The notes: generated from the letters alone by a model not told the origin. 64,000 nt of DNA from Trichomonas vaginalis G3 (GCF_026262505.1 NW_026529215.1:159073-223072); one strand, 5' to 3'; counted from the stretch's first letter, positions 28,029-37,526 are shown. Made by a program: numbers and translations.

Positions 28029-28825
28029 CAACAAAACAAGTAAAATATAATTTGAGTAAGAACATTGTCAATTAGATACTGAGCATTCATCGTATTAGGT
28101 TTTTGAAGAATATCAATTGCGATGATGCCATTCACGCCCCAAAAAACCGACAACATCATCATTGGTGTGTCAATTTTTTTCTTCGGGAATGTTTGCGGAT
28201 TTTCATCCTTCGGGATCCACATGATTTTGGCTTCTGTTGCATATTGAAACCAAGACTCGTCCCCTGTTACTAAAAAGCGAAACTTCTTGGATTGATACGC
28301 ACCCAATATAGAGAGGAGCTCTTTCGAAGATTGGACTCTAGATTTTTTTTGAACTGAATTAAGGTTGTGCGGAACCCAACGTGTATACGCTAGTTTGTAG
28401 TTCAAATAATTGTGCAGATAATAACTGACTGTTGTACGTGGTATCTTTGTCATCTCCTCTATCCTTCTGAGTGATGCTCTTGGGTCTTCATCTAGCGCTT
28501 GAAGAATTGCTTTGATTTTTCTTTGATCCGGCGATTTTTTGTCAATTTTTATGATGGGCGCCTTTTTGTTCATGAAGTGATACATCCTAACATCATACGT
28601 TACAGTGGAATAGCTAGAAGCATCCATACCGAAGCATTTTACCAATGTCTCGTAGATTTTTTTACAGTCTTTGCATTTTTTTGCAAGAGCGAGGATGTTT
28701 TCTTTATGATTCATTAAAAAAATGAAAAAAATCCCGCCAAAATTTCCCGCGAAACCGCCTCTTGTCTCAAAATTCATTTTATATCCCGGCATGGCGCCAA
28801 AATACAACTTACTCATCATATACAT
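28025..28825 (-). pseudogene. Mariner transposase, truncated
   Basis: 266 residues open; the true start is probably the Met in MNHKENILALAKK (residue 38). A helix-turn-helix region (SLRRIEEMTKIPRTTVSYYL) is followed by the mariner signature RWVPHNL, the first catalytic Asp in VTGDESW and the second in AIDILQ. The third Asp (HDN-type motif) and the C-terminal ~70 residues are missing, so it cannot be active. Its 5' end is the inverted repeat GGGTGTCCAAAGGTGCG (minus strand, about 28,900-28,919) beginning at a TA, like trichomonad Tvmar-type mariners. It is nested in the MULE. Confidence 0.88.
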
Positions 28826-28899
28826 ATATTCATATTTTTTATTATATATTTATAATCAGCATATATCTCCTTTAATAGTCTCATATAGAGCGCTGTGCT

Positions 28900-28921
28900 A
28901 AACGCACCTTTGGACACCCTA
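28900..28921 (-). repeat. Mariner terminal inverted repeat
   Basis: Minus strand TATAGGGTGTCCAAAGGTGC marks the 5' end of the mariner, starting at a TA dinucleotide as expected for its target site. The partner at the other end is missing because the element is truncated. Confidence 0.7.
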
Positions 28922-28922
28922 T

Positions 28923-29831
28923 ATGTGTTTCTATTACGCGTCTTTTGAAGGCAAAGCTTATGCGCATAGTATCAAGACATTTCATATAGACAGCACCTAT
29001 AAATTGTTGCGATCAAACATTCCATTGTATGCATTTACTGGCAAAATCAAAGATTTTCACATTTTTCCTTTTTTATATTTCTTTTGTCAACCAGACACTT
29101 ATCAAAACATTCAAGTTTGCGTGTGCGCCTATCTCAGATGGGTAACAATTGAGCCAGAATACATTAGCATGGACTGTGCTCCACAGATAGCTCAAGCAAT
29201 AGAAGAAAGCATTCCACAAGCTCAAATACTTTGGTGCGGAGTACATGTTCTTCGTGCAATTCTTCGCAAATCAAATAAGTTTTCTTCTCAAGAAAAATTT
29301 GAACAATTCTATAATTTGATGAAGGATTTAGTCTTCAAATTAGATGCAGAACATGAGGAAGAAGCAAATGCTGCCTATGATCAAGTTCTGGAGTTGCTCG
29401 ACACAGATCCAACAGCATCTCAATACTTTAACAGACAATGGCGTTACAACATATCAAGATTGATTGCTCGTGACAGGCGTGAAGGCGACGCAACTAACAA
29501 TATTGCTGAAGCTCATTTTAGAACACTCAAACATGACTATTTTCCTGATCGAAAAAATCTCAGAATTGATGATGTTATTATAGAAATTTATACAAAAGTG
29601 ATACCATCTTTCGTTATCAAACTCAAAATTGATCAAAATCCAGCAGAGGACCGTGTCATTAGGATCATGGAAAAAGCAACTAACGCAGAAATTGATGTAA
29701 AAAGACAAAGAAAAATCGAGAGTATTTCAATGCTCAATAGATTGCTCAATGCTGTTAGTGATGACTCAATAGATCCCACTAAAATATATCCTACCTTGAA
29801 AGTATTATTACAAAGAACTCATTTTATTTAA
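28923..29831 (+). pseudogene. MULE transposase, catalytic part
   Basis: 302 residues with the MULE DDE core: D23 in HIDSTYKLL, D84 in YISMDCAPQ followed by the C-x2-H pair WCGVHVLR (C105, H108), and E196 in TNNIAEAHF. All three catalytic residues are present, so the core is well conserved even though the gene is split upstream by the mariner. The first residues continue the family phrase FYYASFEG, also seen in the second MULE (FYYASFK). Confidence 0.9.
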
Positions 29832-30002
29832 TTTTGATTTTAATTTTAGATTAAATTATTAAATTTTAATTCTTTATTTTTTAGGATTGTTAGCTTTGTA
29901 AGATTGCTTTCTCACAAGAGAAAACAAGTATAAGGTTTAAGCTGTATGTATTAAAGTTATAAATATTTGATTTTAAAAAAAATCAAGATTTTAAACTTTA
30001 AA

Positions 30003-30985
30003 GGTATTAATTATGATTATCTTTCTTTAGCTTTGCATGCTGTATGCTACTTTTGGAAACTGCTCTATTGTATTAGAATGTTTTTAAATTTTGCACCTAA
30101 AAATGCGTAATATTAAAAATTAAGGTATTAATTATGATTATCTTTCTTTAGCTTTGCATGCTGTATGCTACTTTTGGAAACTGCTCTATTGTATTAGAAT
30201 GTTTTTAAATTTTGCACCTAAAAATGCGTAATATTAAAAATTAAGGTATTAATTATGATTATCTTTCTTTAGCTTTGCATGCTGTATGCTACTTTTGGAA
30301 ACTGCTCTATTGTATTAGAATGTTTTTAAATTTTGCACCTAAAAATGCGTAATATTAAAAATTAAGGTATTAATTATGATTATCTTTCTTTAGCTTTGCA
30401 TGCTGTATGCTACTTTTGGAAACTGCTCTATTGTATTAGAATGTTTTTAAATTTTGCACCTAAAAATGCGTAATATTAAAAATTAAGGTATTAATTATGA
30501 TTATCTTTCTTTAGCTTTGCATGCTGTATGCTACTTTTGGAAACTGCTCTATTGTATTAGAATGTTTTTAAATTTTGCACCTAAAAATGCGTAATATTAA
30601 AAATTAAGGTATTAATTATGATTATCTTTCTTTAGCTTTGCATGCTGTATGCTACTTTTGGAAACTGCTCTATTGTATTAGAATGTTTTTAAATTTTGCA
30701 CCTAAAAATGCGTAATATTAAAAATTAAGGTATTAATTATGATTATCTTTCTTTAGCTTTGCATGCTGTATGCTACTTTTGGAAACTGCTCTATTGTATT
30801 AGAATGTTTTTAAATTTTGCACCTAAAAATGCGTAATATTAAAAATTAAGGTATTAATTATGATTATCTTTCTTTAGCTTTGCATGCTGTATGCTACTTT
30901 TGGAAACTGCTCTATTGTATTAGAATGTTTTTAAATTTTGCACCTAAAAATGCGTAATATTAAAAATTAAGGTATTAATTAACAG
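30003..30985 (+). repeat. MULE right tandem array (121-bp unit, 8 copies)
   Basis: Units start GGTATTAATTATGATTATC at 30,003, 30,124, 30,245, 30,366, 30,487, 30,608, 30,729 and 30,850, with a partial unit at 30,971. They are essentially identical. Each contains GCATGCTGTATGC, a short imperfect palindrome. The constant 121-bp step suggests unequal crossing over or rolling amplification. Confidence 0.96.
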
Positions 30986-31042
30986 AAATGGCGACAGAGA
31001 TGCATGGAATTTGTTTACCATCAGTCAATTGAAGGTTAAGCT

Positions 31043-31930
31043 TTAAAATAATGTTGGTCGTTCCCATGGAATATTTTTGACTTTAATGGTATTAGTCATG
31101 ATATGAATCTCAAGGTATGAACGAGGAGAGATGAGAGACTTATATGCTTCCCAAATTTCTTCAAAAGGTAATGTTATACCTGACTGTTTCCAAATGAGTT
31201 CAATATCATAGCGTGAGAAACCTTGAAAGATAACGAAGTCAGTTATGAGACGTTTTATGTTTAAAGCTAAAAACCTCCATGTTTGCATAAGTATTGCTAC
31301 AGTTAAATGGTAATGTCTGACTTTAGTAATGATGTTAGCTAATGGTGAGTCTGGTTTTGAAACTAAACCTTTTCCGGCGAAGTCGCCGCAAACGAGCAGA
31401 GTGTTTGAAGGATATTTTTTGAAGGGGTATTTTGAAAGTTTTGATAGAATGTAGTTTGTAAGTCGTTTCATATCGTAAACTCCTGAGTACTGACGTAAGT
31501 GGTGTTTGTCAATAATTCTTTCCATCTCTTCAGAAGTCTTTTGCATTCCTGACTGTATGAACTCTACGATAGCATAATATTTCCTCTTACGTCGAATGTA
31601 ACGTTGAAGAAATTCAATGAGTTCGCTATCTGGAACTTTAACGACAGAGGCTTGAACTTTTGACATAAATGTTTTCGCTGTTGAGTCCATAGAGTCTGAA
31701 GTTGCTGATATAATGATTTGGTCATAATATGAGTCGTTTCCTAAACGCTCTGTTATGAGTATATGACGAATGAGGTTAAATGTCTTACCTGAACCCATCT
31801 TTCCACAATAGAAATACACACCATTTGAACAGAATTCATAATCTTTGCTGAAAGGAAGAATAAGAGAAGAGTTAAGTTTGTCTGTAGTTTCATTCATGTC
31901 TTCATCTACGTCATGTATTAAATGCTTCAT
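31043..31930 (-). CDS. Packaging ATPase (FtsK/HerA-A32 type) of virus-like element, family B
   Basis: A 295-residue ATPase with Walker A YCGKMGSGKTF (41-51), Walker B LLVCGDFAG (178-186, D183) and the sensor segment VAILMQTWRF (Gln 216). The order and spacing match Polinton and virophage genome-packaging ATPases. It is clearly a different lineage from the family A ATPase at 7140-7916 (little similarity outside motifs). Start chosen at the ATG at 31,930, which is back to back with the next gene, 16 bp apart. The frame looks whole. Confidence 0.82.
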   Translation of the reverse strand: MKHLIHDVDEDMNETTDKLNSSLILPFSKDYEFCSNGVYFYCGKMGSGKTFNLIRHILITERLGNDSYYDQIIISATSDSMDSTAKTFMSKVQASVVKVPDSELIEFLQRYIRRKRKYYAIVEFIQSGMQKTSEEMERIIDKHHLRQYSGVYDMKRLTNYILSKLSKYPFKKYPSNTLLVCGDFAGKGLVSKPDSPLANIITKVRHYHLTVAILMQTWRFLALNIKRLITDFVIFQGFSRYDIELIWKQSGITLPFEEIWEAYKSLISPRSYLEIHIMTNTIKVKNIPWERPTLF

Positions 31931-31946
31931 TTTATCTCCATTAAAA
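31931..31946. promoter_or_regulatory. 16-bp divergent start region, family B
   Basis: TTTATCTCCATTAAAA separates two divergent ATGs and reads T-run to AAA-ATG in both directions, as in the 19-bp spacer of family A at 4918-4936. A bidirectional core promoter is inferred. Confidence 0.42.
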
Positions 31947-32824
31947 ATGCAAGTCAGAAATATTCAGAACATAGCACCGAGTCTAACTGACAAGAGTATA
32001 AAGATATACTATGAACACGTTATGATGAAACCAACCAAAATTCAAGAAAGTCAGTATACTTATGAATATCCAAGACACTGGGTAGAGTATGTAGGAGGTG
32101 AGAAAGCTATTGAAATAAGACGAAGTATTCCAGCAGGAAGAACAATATTATTGAAGAACTTTAATGTTTTGAGGTATAATGATGAAACAAAGAAGCAAGA
32201 TAGTTTTCCTGTTGCTGTGTATGTGAACTTAGATACAGGAGATGACATGAAAGTTTTTAATACAAAGCTTCAAACGGTAGTGAGAGAACAACTGACTGCG
32301 GAAGGGCATCCATTACCTTCAGAAGTTACCATAGCATATAATTTTGAAACAAACTCAATAGATTTTAAAGTCGTCTCTGCAAAGAAGTCAGGTTTTACAT
32401 TTAATGCAGCAGATGTATATTCGAATGAAAACTTCAAAGCTATTGCATGGTTAGATAATGACGATTGCTTTAAGAAAATATTTAAATTCAGTGACTCAAA
32501 GATGTCAATAGATGACCTTCGTGGAATGTTACCATCGACGTTTACAGTAGAAGGTTCAGCAGGATTGCTTACAAGATTGTCAATTGATGGTATTTGGTCT
32601 CGTGAGAACATTGTTATAAAATCCAGTATAAGTGAATTTGCTGAAGAATCTATATTATGTCTTTCAAACTATATGTATTCGCCGCCGAAGCATTATATAG
32701 TATAACAAACTTTGTCAGTAAGTTTAACATAAGACTTGTCGAACCTTCTTCAATGAAAGATGTTGTGCTACCTAAAGATGGAAAGGATGGACTCATTATT
32801 GAGATGATTTTAATAGCATATTAA
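31947..32824 (+). pseudogene. Capsid-associated (penton/minor capsid candidate) gene, family B
   Basis: A beta-rich gene product with no enzymatic motif. The ATG at 31,947 (MQVRNIQNIAPSL) is preferred over an earlier one lying inside the divergent ATPase gene. Divergent pairing with the packaging ATPase and beta-rich, Asn/Ser-containing sequence suggest a jelly-roll minor capsid (penton-like) protein; this is inference. Longest open part is ~250 residues. The gene looks broken in about one place. Confidence 0.55.
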
Positions 32825-33049
32825 ATGAGCTTGTTCTTGAAGGTCATTCATGATGAAATAACTGTTGTAGAAGATGTTAGCAATTGTTCAGACATTTTGA
32901 AGCGTATAGATGATATAAGAAATAAGTTAGATAGACCGCAAAGCGGTGAGGGCGAAGCCCGTGAGAACGTTTATGTTTCATTGACTTTCTCCAGTAACGA
33001 GAACTTTTATGAGATAATATTGAAGAGAGATGATTTTAATATGGTGTAA
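32825..33049 (+). CDS. Small virus-like element protein (74 aa), family B
   Basis: Not recognised. A 74-residue acidic-basic mixed protein with a short helix (DILKRIDDIRNKLDR). Its stop codon touches the next ATG (TAAATG), so the two genes are tightly packed and likely cotranscribed. It could be a small cement or scaffold protein, but no motif supports this. Confidence 0.5.
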   Translation: MSLFLKVIHDEITVVEDVSNCSDILKRIDDIRNKLDRPQSGEGEARENVYVSLTFSSNENFYEIILKRDDFNMV

Positions 33050-33586
33050 ATGGTAGCTTGGGCAGCTTTAGGCGCAATGGGAACAAAAGCATTAGCATTT
33101 GGAGCAAAAGCACTTGGAGCTTATGACGCAGTAAATAAAATGAGTGGAGGAAGGGTTTCAAAGACATTAGATGCAAATAAAGGAAAGATTGGAGGCTGGG
33201 TTGCAAAGAAGTTAAGATTAAATAAAATAGGGCTCATAAATAAAGCATCCAATTTAGTTGCGACTGAGTCAGAAAATGCTTTAGGAAAGGACGATGAGTT
33301 TGCAAAACACGCAAAAGACTTTAATGACCAGATGAAAGGTGAAACAATGCATTTAAATAGAGTCGATGGAACTAAAGAAAATGTTTCTTCTCCACAACTT
33401 CCACCAGCAGTTCTTCCGTATGGTCCCTATGGAATGTATGGAAACCCTTACGAAAGACCATTTGACCCATTGACTGGTGGAAGTAATTGGTATCATTACG
33501 GACGAAGAAGAAAGACAGTCAAGTTGGAGACAGATGTTAAGAAAGCAACTAAAAAGAAACCAAGGAAGAGAGTTATAAAGCAATGA
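33050..33586 (+). CDS. Ala/Gly-rich membrane-active virion-type protein (178 aa), family B
   Basis: The N-terminal ~45 residues are Ala/Gly-rich and hydrophobic (WAALGAMGTKALAFGAKALG), then a basic middle, a Pro/Gly/Tyr-rich region (LPYGPYGMYGNPYERP, about 123-138) and a very basic C terminus (KKATKKKPRKRVIKQ). An amphipathic/hydrophobic start with a basic, DNA-binding-like tail is the architecture of pVI/pX-type internal capsid proteins. It is the counterpart in position of the MAAGFFKKLW genes in family A. Function is inferred. Confidence 0.55.
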   Translation: MVAWAALGAMGTKALAFGAKALGAYDAVNKMSGGRVSKTLDANKGKIGGWVAKKLRLNKIGLINKASNLVATESENALGKDDEFAKHAKDFNDQMKGETMHLNRVDGTKENVSSPQLPPAVLPYGPYGMYGNPYERPFDPLTGGSNWYHYGRRRKTVKLETDVKKATKKKPRKRVIKQ

Positions 33587-33593
33587 ATTCAAC

Positions 33594-33641
33594 AGGGTAG
33601 AAATGAGGTTAGAAATCGGGTTAGATCTAACCTTCTACCCT
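33594..33641. promoter_or_regulatory. Two-stem hairpin at inner edge of family B terminal repeat, copy 1
   Basis: Outer arms AGGGTAGAA / TTCTACCCT enclose a 14-bp palindrome GGTTAGATCTAACC (33,619-33,632). In the second copy the palindrome is GGTGAGATCTCACC and the outer arms AGGGTGAA / TTCACCT: bases changed on both sides so pairing is kept. It starts eight bases after the stop of the last arm gene, so a transcription terminator or RNA-processing hairpin, or a protein-binding palindrome, is plausible. Confidence 0.7.
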
Positions 33642-33741
33642 AAATTTATTTTTGTGCTATGTTTTCATACGTGTGAGGGTGGTGATATCATTTATTTTTA
33701 AGTTTATTTTTTATTTTATTTTTAAGTTTATTTTTATATAA

Positions 33742-34068
33742 ATGACGAAAACTATTGAGATAACAAACTACAACGGTCATGAGTTCAAGAATTTGTTCTT
33801 CGTTCCTCGTGAAAATACATTCTATCAGATACGAGGGAGAAAGGGTAAAGTTAGTTTGAGCGTTTACGAAGGAATGAAGAATGGAAAGTTTATACAAGCA
33901 TACGATACAAACGGTAAACGTGTTTCATTAGCTTTGTCAAAACTTACTAACATTTATTTTGACAGTGACTTTGACTCTGACGATTGGAGCGACAGCAGCG
34001 ATACTGAAGAATATGAATTATTGTGTGAAGCACAGCAATGGGAAGAGTTGCAATACTTTTGTAAGTGA
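33742..34068 (+). CDS. Small protein encoded inside the family B terminal repeat (108 aa)
   Basis: Not recognised. A basic beta-rich N-terminal half (EITNYNGHEFKNLFFVP, IRGRKGKVSLSVYEG) and a strongly acidic stretch (SDFDSDDWSDSSDTEEYE, about 75-92) before a Trp/Glu-rich tail (CEAQQWEELQYFCK). A second copy lies in the other terminal repeat. A gene inside a terminal repeat would be present twice per element, giving double dosage; early regulators are sometimes placed so. The ATG follows TTTATTTTTATATAAATG, the element-type start context. Confidence 0.6.
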   Translation: MTKTIEITNYNGHEFKNLFFVPRENTFYQIRGRKGKVSLSVYEGMKNGKFIQAYDTNGKRVSLALSKLTNIYFDSDFDSDDWSDSSDTEEYELLCEAQQWEELQYFCK

Positions 34069-34274
34069 GAACGTTTATTTTTTACAGTAGTGAAGTCGTT
34101 TGTGAAAACGTTAGTGAGGTGAAGTGGTTGGCGGCTTTATAAATATTTAAGGTTAAGTTGGTGTTTGTGTTTGTGTTGTAAAATATGCGTTAACGGTTTT
34201 GTAAAGTGTCAAATTCACATATAATGGGTAAGGAGGCTCGCAGTGCCTCCGTACACATGATATGTATACTAACT

Positions 34275-35508
34275 AAATAAAAAGATCAAAGGTATTCAAA
34301 AGTACGATGATAATCAATTCAAGTCAACTCAATTATTTAAGGGTATCAAAGAACAAGAGTCACCAAAAGATTTAATTTATTTCGATGTCGATAATTACAA
34401 CAAACCAAAGAAATTAATCTTTTATTATGCTTCTTTCAAATTTCTGGACATAATCAAAATTGTGAAAGAGCATTTTATTGATGCAACCCATTCATTACTT
34501 GAATTTAAAATGTTGTTTTACATGATATCAGCCAAATTTCCAAATACACATGCATTCCCAATTTTTCAATTTGTCGTTTATCCAAACACTTCAGAAAATA
34601 TTGCATTCTGTCTCAAGGCATTTTTTAACTGGGCAAAAGTAAAACCAAAATATTTTATGTCAGATTGTGCACAAGAAATCGAAAATGCGATTATCAACTC
34701 TTTTCCAGAAGTTATCCTTCATTGGTGTGCAGTTCATGTAATGAGGGTGTTCAGAAAAAATTTGAAAGATTATGCATTTGAGAGTTCAGACAAATTGATA
34801 TTAGATACAAAAATGAACTATCTTGCATACGGCAGAAATGGCAAGAAAGAATGGATTGAACCAACGTTCAAAAAAATTCTGGAAATAGCCGAAAAATTCC
34901 CAGAATTTTCAAAATACATACAAAATCAATGGATATCAAACCAAGAAAGATGGACAGCCGCTGAAAGAGATGAAAATTTAGCTCTCACAAATAACATTTC
35001 AGAATCGATTAACAAAAAAATTAAATATTACTACTTTGGCGGAACAATTTTCATGAGATTTGATCGATTTGTGATGAAATTAATCGATTTTATCGTTCCT
35101 TCATTTTATTACAGAATTTCTCAAGATATAAGGCTCAGAGACAAAATTCCAAATCCGTTGCCATCTGAAAAAAAGCCAAAAAAGTCTACAATCAGACTGG
35201 ATACAGAAAAATGTATAATGCTCACTGATAAAATTAAATCGTTAATAGTTAACTCATCAGCAAACTTAAATACGCTTCAATTGGGTTTAGATGACCTACT
35301 TGATAAAGTTGTCAAGGCAGCAAAGGTTCAAAAACGAATGACCCAGTATTTTTCGAAATTAAGTATCCCAATGGAAATCAAGCTTAGTATTCTCACGCAA
35401 ATTACAGAATTTGGATGCAATACCCCTCAATTCATTGTTGAGAATGCCAAGTCTTTTCAAGATAAAATTATTACAGATTTCCACCTTCAAATTTATACAA
35501 CATTATAA
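34275..35508 (+). pseudogene. MULE transposase, 5'-truncated
   Basis: The frame is open from the junction with the family B end and lacks the zinc-finger start. Residues counted from the GTG at 34,462: D7 (HFIDATHSLL), D68 in FMSDCAQE with C89/H92 (WCAVHVMR), E181 in LTNNISESI, so the DDE core is complete. It continues upstream of 34,462 with KKLIFYYASFKFLD, matching the FYYASF phrase of the first MULE. A ~120-bp tandem array follows at 35,587, the same architecture as the first MULE's right end, while the left end is missing. Confidence 0.85.
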
Positions 35509-35586
35509 AAATTTATGAATAAAAACTTGATATAAAATAACATTTTTATTTTTACTAAGAAAAAAAGGTTTTTGATAATAAATTTA

Positions 35587-35938
35587 TTTTATTTCGAAAA
35601 AGTAGCAATAATCGTAAAAGGGTATTGATAGGCTTGCTAAAGTAACTAATTTTAGCTGTCAAATACTTTTGTATTTTGAAGTAAATTAGTATAAATTTGT
35701 TTTTACTTTTATTTCGAAAAAGTAGCAATAATCGTAAAAGGGTATTGATAGGCTTGCTAAAGTAACTAATTTTAGCTGTCAAATACTTTTGTATTTTGAA
35801 GTAAATTAGTATAAATTTGTTTTTACTTTTATTTCGAAAAAGTAGCAATAATCGTAAAAGGGTATTGATAGGCTTGCTAAAGTAACTAATTTTAGCTGTC
35901 AAATACTTTTGTATTTTGAAGTAAATTAGTATAAATTT
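35587..35938. repeat. Three tandem 120-bp repeats
   Basis: Perfect or near-perfect units beginning TTTTATTTCGAAAAAGTAGC at 35,587, 35,707 and 35,827. They follow the truncated MULE 3' end and probably are its subterminal array. Sequence is unrelated to the array of the first MULE although the period is the same. Confidence 0.93.
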
Positions 35939-35980
35939 GATATTATTTTAACTCCCTTTGAAAACCTCAATTTTCCATAC

Positions 35981-36042
35981 AGAGGGAACGGGAATAGCAT
36001 CCAATATTCCCTGAGAATGGTTGCGCATTCTCAGTTCCCTCT
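35981..36042. repeat. Y-shaped nested palindrome (three-way junction)
   Basis: Outer arms AGAGGGAAC (35,981-35,989) and GTTCCCTCT (36,034-36,042) enclose two perfect inner hairpins with no unpaired bases at the junction: GGGAATA / TATTCCC (35,990-36,011, 8-nt loop) and TGAGAATG / CATTCTCA (36,012-36,033, 6-nt loop). The 62-bp fold is like the T- or Y-shaped ends of parvovirus-type hairpin telomeres. It is located between the MULE array and the partial hairpin-array element. Confidence 0.9.
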
Positions 36043-36131
36043 ATATTTCGAACGAAGCTCTCATCGGTCTTTTTTTTAATACTAAACGTTTTTTTTCCCT
36101 GTCACTTTTAGCTAAAATTTGGGTTTGCCTA

Positions 36132-36915
36132 CTTTTGAGAACTTTAATTAAAAAAATATATTCAAAAATATCCAGGATATCAAGAGGGAATTGTTCCTTA
36201 TGAGGTATATAGTTATGATGTATACCTCATAAGGAACAATTCCCTCCTTAAAATGAGAAAACTTGTTCGAAATTGTTTATCATTTCGAACAAGTTTTCTC
36301 GTTTTTAATAACAAACTAAAGGCTATGAGGCACTGATTATATATTAGTGCCTCACAGCCTTTAGTTTCTAATAGATAGCTGGGAAACTTTCTCCAAATGA
36401 TAAGTTATTCAGAGAAAGTTTCCCAGCTATCAAGAGGGAATTGTTCCTTATGAGGTATATAGTTATGATGTATACCTCATAAGGAACAATTCCCTCCTTA
36501 AAATCGTAGACATTTTTATACTTATTAATCAACCATTCAAAATCATATTCCTCTGAAAAGTTATTTTATTAAAAATTTAGAATTTTAATAAATATAGAGT
36601 TTGAATTTCATACAATACCTATATATTTTCAATAATGGAATTTGAAAACCATTCTCAAAAGTTTTCAGAAAACCTTTTTTTCATTAATTTTAAGAAATCT
36701 TAGTATTAAATTAAGTGATAAATTCGTTTGACACTACTTTAATTTTTAAATTCAAAAAATTATATGTGCTTCTTAAAACGACTCAAAAAAAATTTATTAT
36801 AAAATAATATATAATATTAAAAATCCCACAACATTTTTTTACTTTACATAATCGTACTTTCTCGACGATTAATTTCCACTCAATTTCTATCGTTGACCGA
36901 ACTTAGCATGCAACA
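36132..36915. mobile_element. Partial inverted copy of the hairpin-array element
   Basis: 784 bp matching 25,510-26,290 on the opposite strand with few differences, including all five hairpins and the terminus ending TTAGCATGCAACA at 36,915. The match stops abruptly at 36,132 after CTTTTGAGAACTTTAATTA, so the other end is missing. The flank after 36,915 (ATATATCATG) does not repeat on the left side. Confidence 0.85.
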
Positions 36916-37082
36916 ATATATCATGTAAAAATGGGAATTATGATTTCAAAATCATGGAATATTTATAATCTCTCAAAAAAAATGATTTGCATAAAATGTT
37001 ATCATTCGAATTTTTCCAATAATTTCCACTATTTCAAAATTGAGAATCAAAATTTCAATTATATAAAAGTGCCATTTGCATT

Positions 37083-37526
37083 ATGGGTGATAAAATCGAA
37101 GAAGCACTTAATTTATTTAATTCAATGGGTTATGACAGTGATCAAGAAATCATAATAACTGTTTTGGTTATTATTATCTTTTCTCCAACAGAAAAGGTAG
37201 GTGGAAAATTTAGAATCTTAAAAAATAAGGAAAATGGTAGATATCGTGTTCTGTTCAGAGATAATCATGAAAGAGTTCTTCTTAATCATTATGTTAATCC
37301 GGATATCCAATTTAATTATAAAGAAGGAGAGCAAAAAGGAGTAAAATATCACGTGATAGAATATGAAACATATGATTTCGCTCAATTAACTGAGAACCAA
37401 GAGCCCAAAAAAGTAAAAATAACTGTGACTAGTCCTCCATCGAAGCCAGAATACACCGAAAATCTTTATACAGCTCTGTTAGATGCACAGAAAAAGAATG
37501 CAGCGCTTTTAGGTATAAAGAATTAG
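37083..37526 (+). CDS. Ran-binding-domain (RanBD)-like protein
   Basis: A 147-residue product. Residues ~40-120 match a RanBD1 fold: GGKFRILKNKENGRYRVLFRDNHE is the conserved IKILxHxxxGRYRLLMRRDQ block, then LLNHYVNPDIQFN corresponds to LCANHYI. The C-terminal helix (TENLYTALLDAQKKNAALLG) fits the domain's last helix. The usual start (W-x-E-R-G) is absent and replaced by a short hydrophobic segment (IIITVLVIIIFSP), which is odd and might be an insertion. RanBD proteins bind RanGTP in nuclear transport. Another RanBD protein lies 2.4 kb downstream on the other strand. Confidence 0.72.
   Translation: MGDKIEEALNLFNSMGYDSDQEIIITVLVIIIFSPTEKVGGKFRILKNKENGRYRVLFRDNHERVLLNHYVNPDIQFNYKEGEQKGVKYHVIEYETYDFAQLTENQEPKKVKITVTSPPSKPEYTENLYTALLDAQKKNAALLGIKN

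Larger units (their letters stand above)
26822..30985 (+). mobile_element. Mutator-like (MULE) transposon with tandem-array TIRs and a nested mariner
   Basis: Inverted ends at both sides: an inner unique part (about 27,110-27,277 and 29,850-30,003) plus a ~121-bp tandem array, ~2.4 units on the left and 8 units plus a part on the right. The two sides are reverse complements. Between them lies a MULE transposase split by a 3'-truncated mariner (about 28,040-28,921). The arrays end in different phase left and right, and no target duplication was found. Array units are almost identical, so the arrays have been homogenised recently. Confidence 0.88.
30986..34274. mobile_element. Polinton/Maverick-like element, family B, arm 1
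   Basis: A fossil arm holding packaging ATPase (31,043-31,930), a divergent capsid-associated gene (31,947-32,824), two small genes (32,825-33,586) and a terminal repeat of ~700 bp (33,578-34,274) that itself carries a small gene. The left side is bounded by the MULE array, so the rest of the element was lost or displaced. Genes look well preserved with about one break; it appears younger than arm 2 at 46,400-51,600. Confidence 0.78.
33578..34274. repeat. Family B terminal repeat, copy 1 (~700 bp)
   Basis: Sequence from AAAGCAATGAATTCAACAGG to GTATACTAACT recurs at 50,941-51,600 in the same orientation, whereas the genes just inside differ completely between the two places. Shared ends on different arms are best explained as terminal inverted repeats of separate insertions. 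It contains a covarying hairpin (33,594-33,641), a 108-residue gene and a G/T-rich outer part (GTAAAGTGTCAAA). Confidence 0.82.

Noticed and set aside
25510-36915. Single 11.4-kb transposon with 780-bp inverted ends
   Set aside because: The left copy is a complete 949-bp element with its own inverted ends and GTAA duplication, and the outer flanks of the 11.4-kb block do not match.
37130-37195. Possible intron in the RanBD gene
   Set aside because: No GTATGT-type 5' site or trichomonad ACTAACACACAG-type branch/3' site; the frame stays open.
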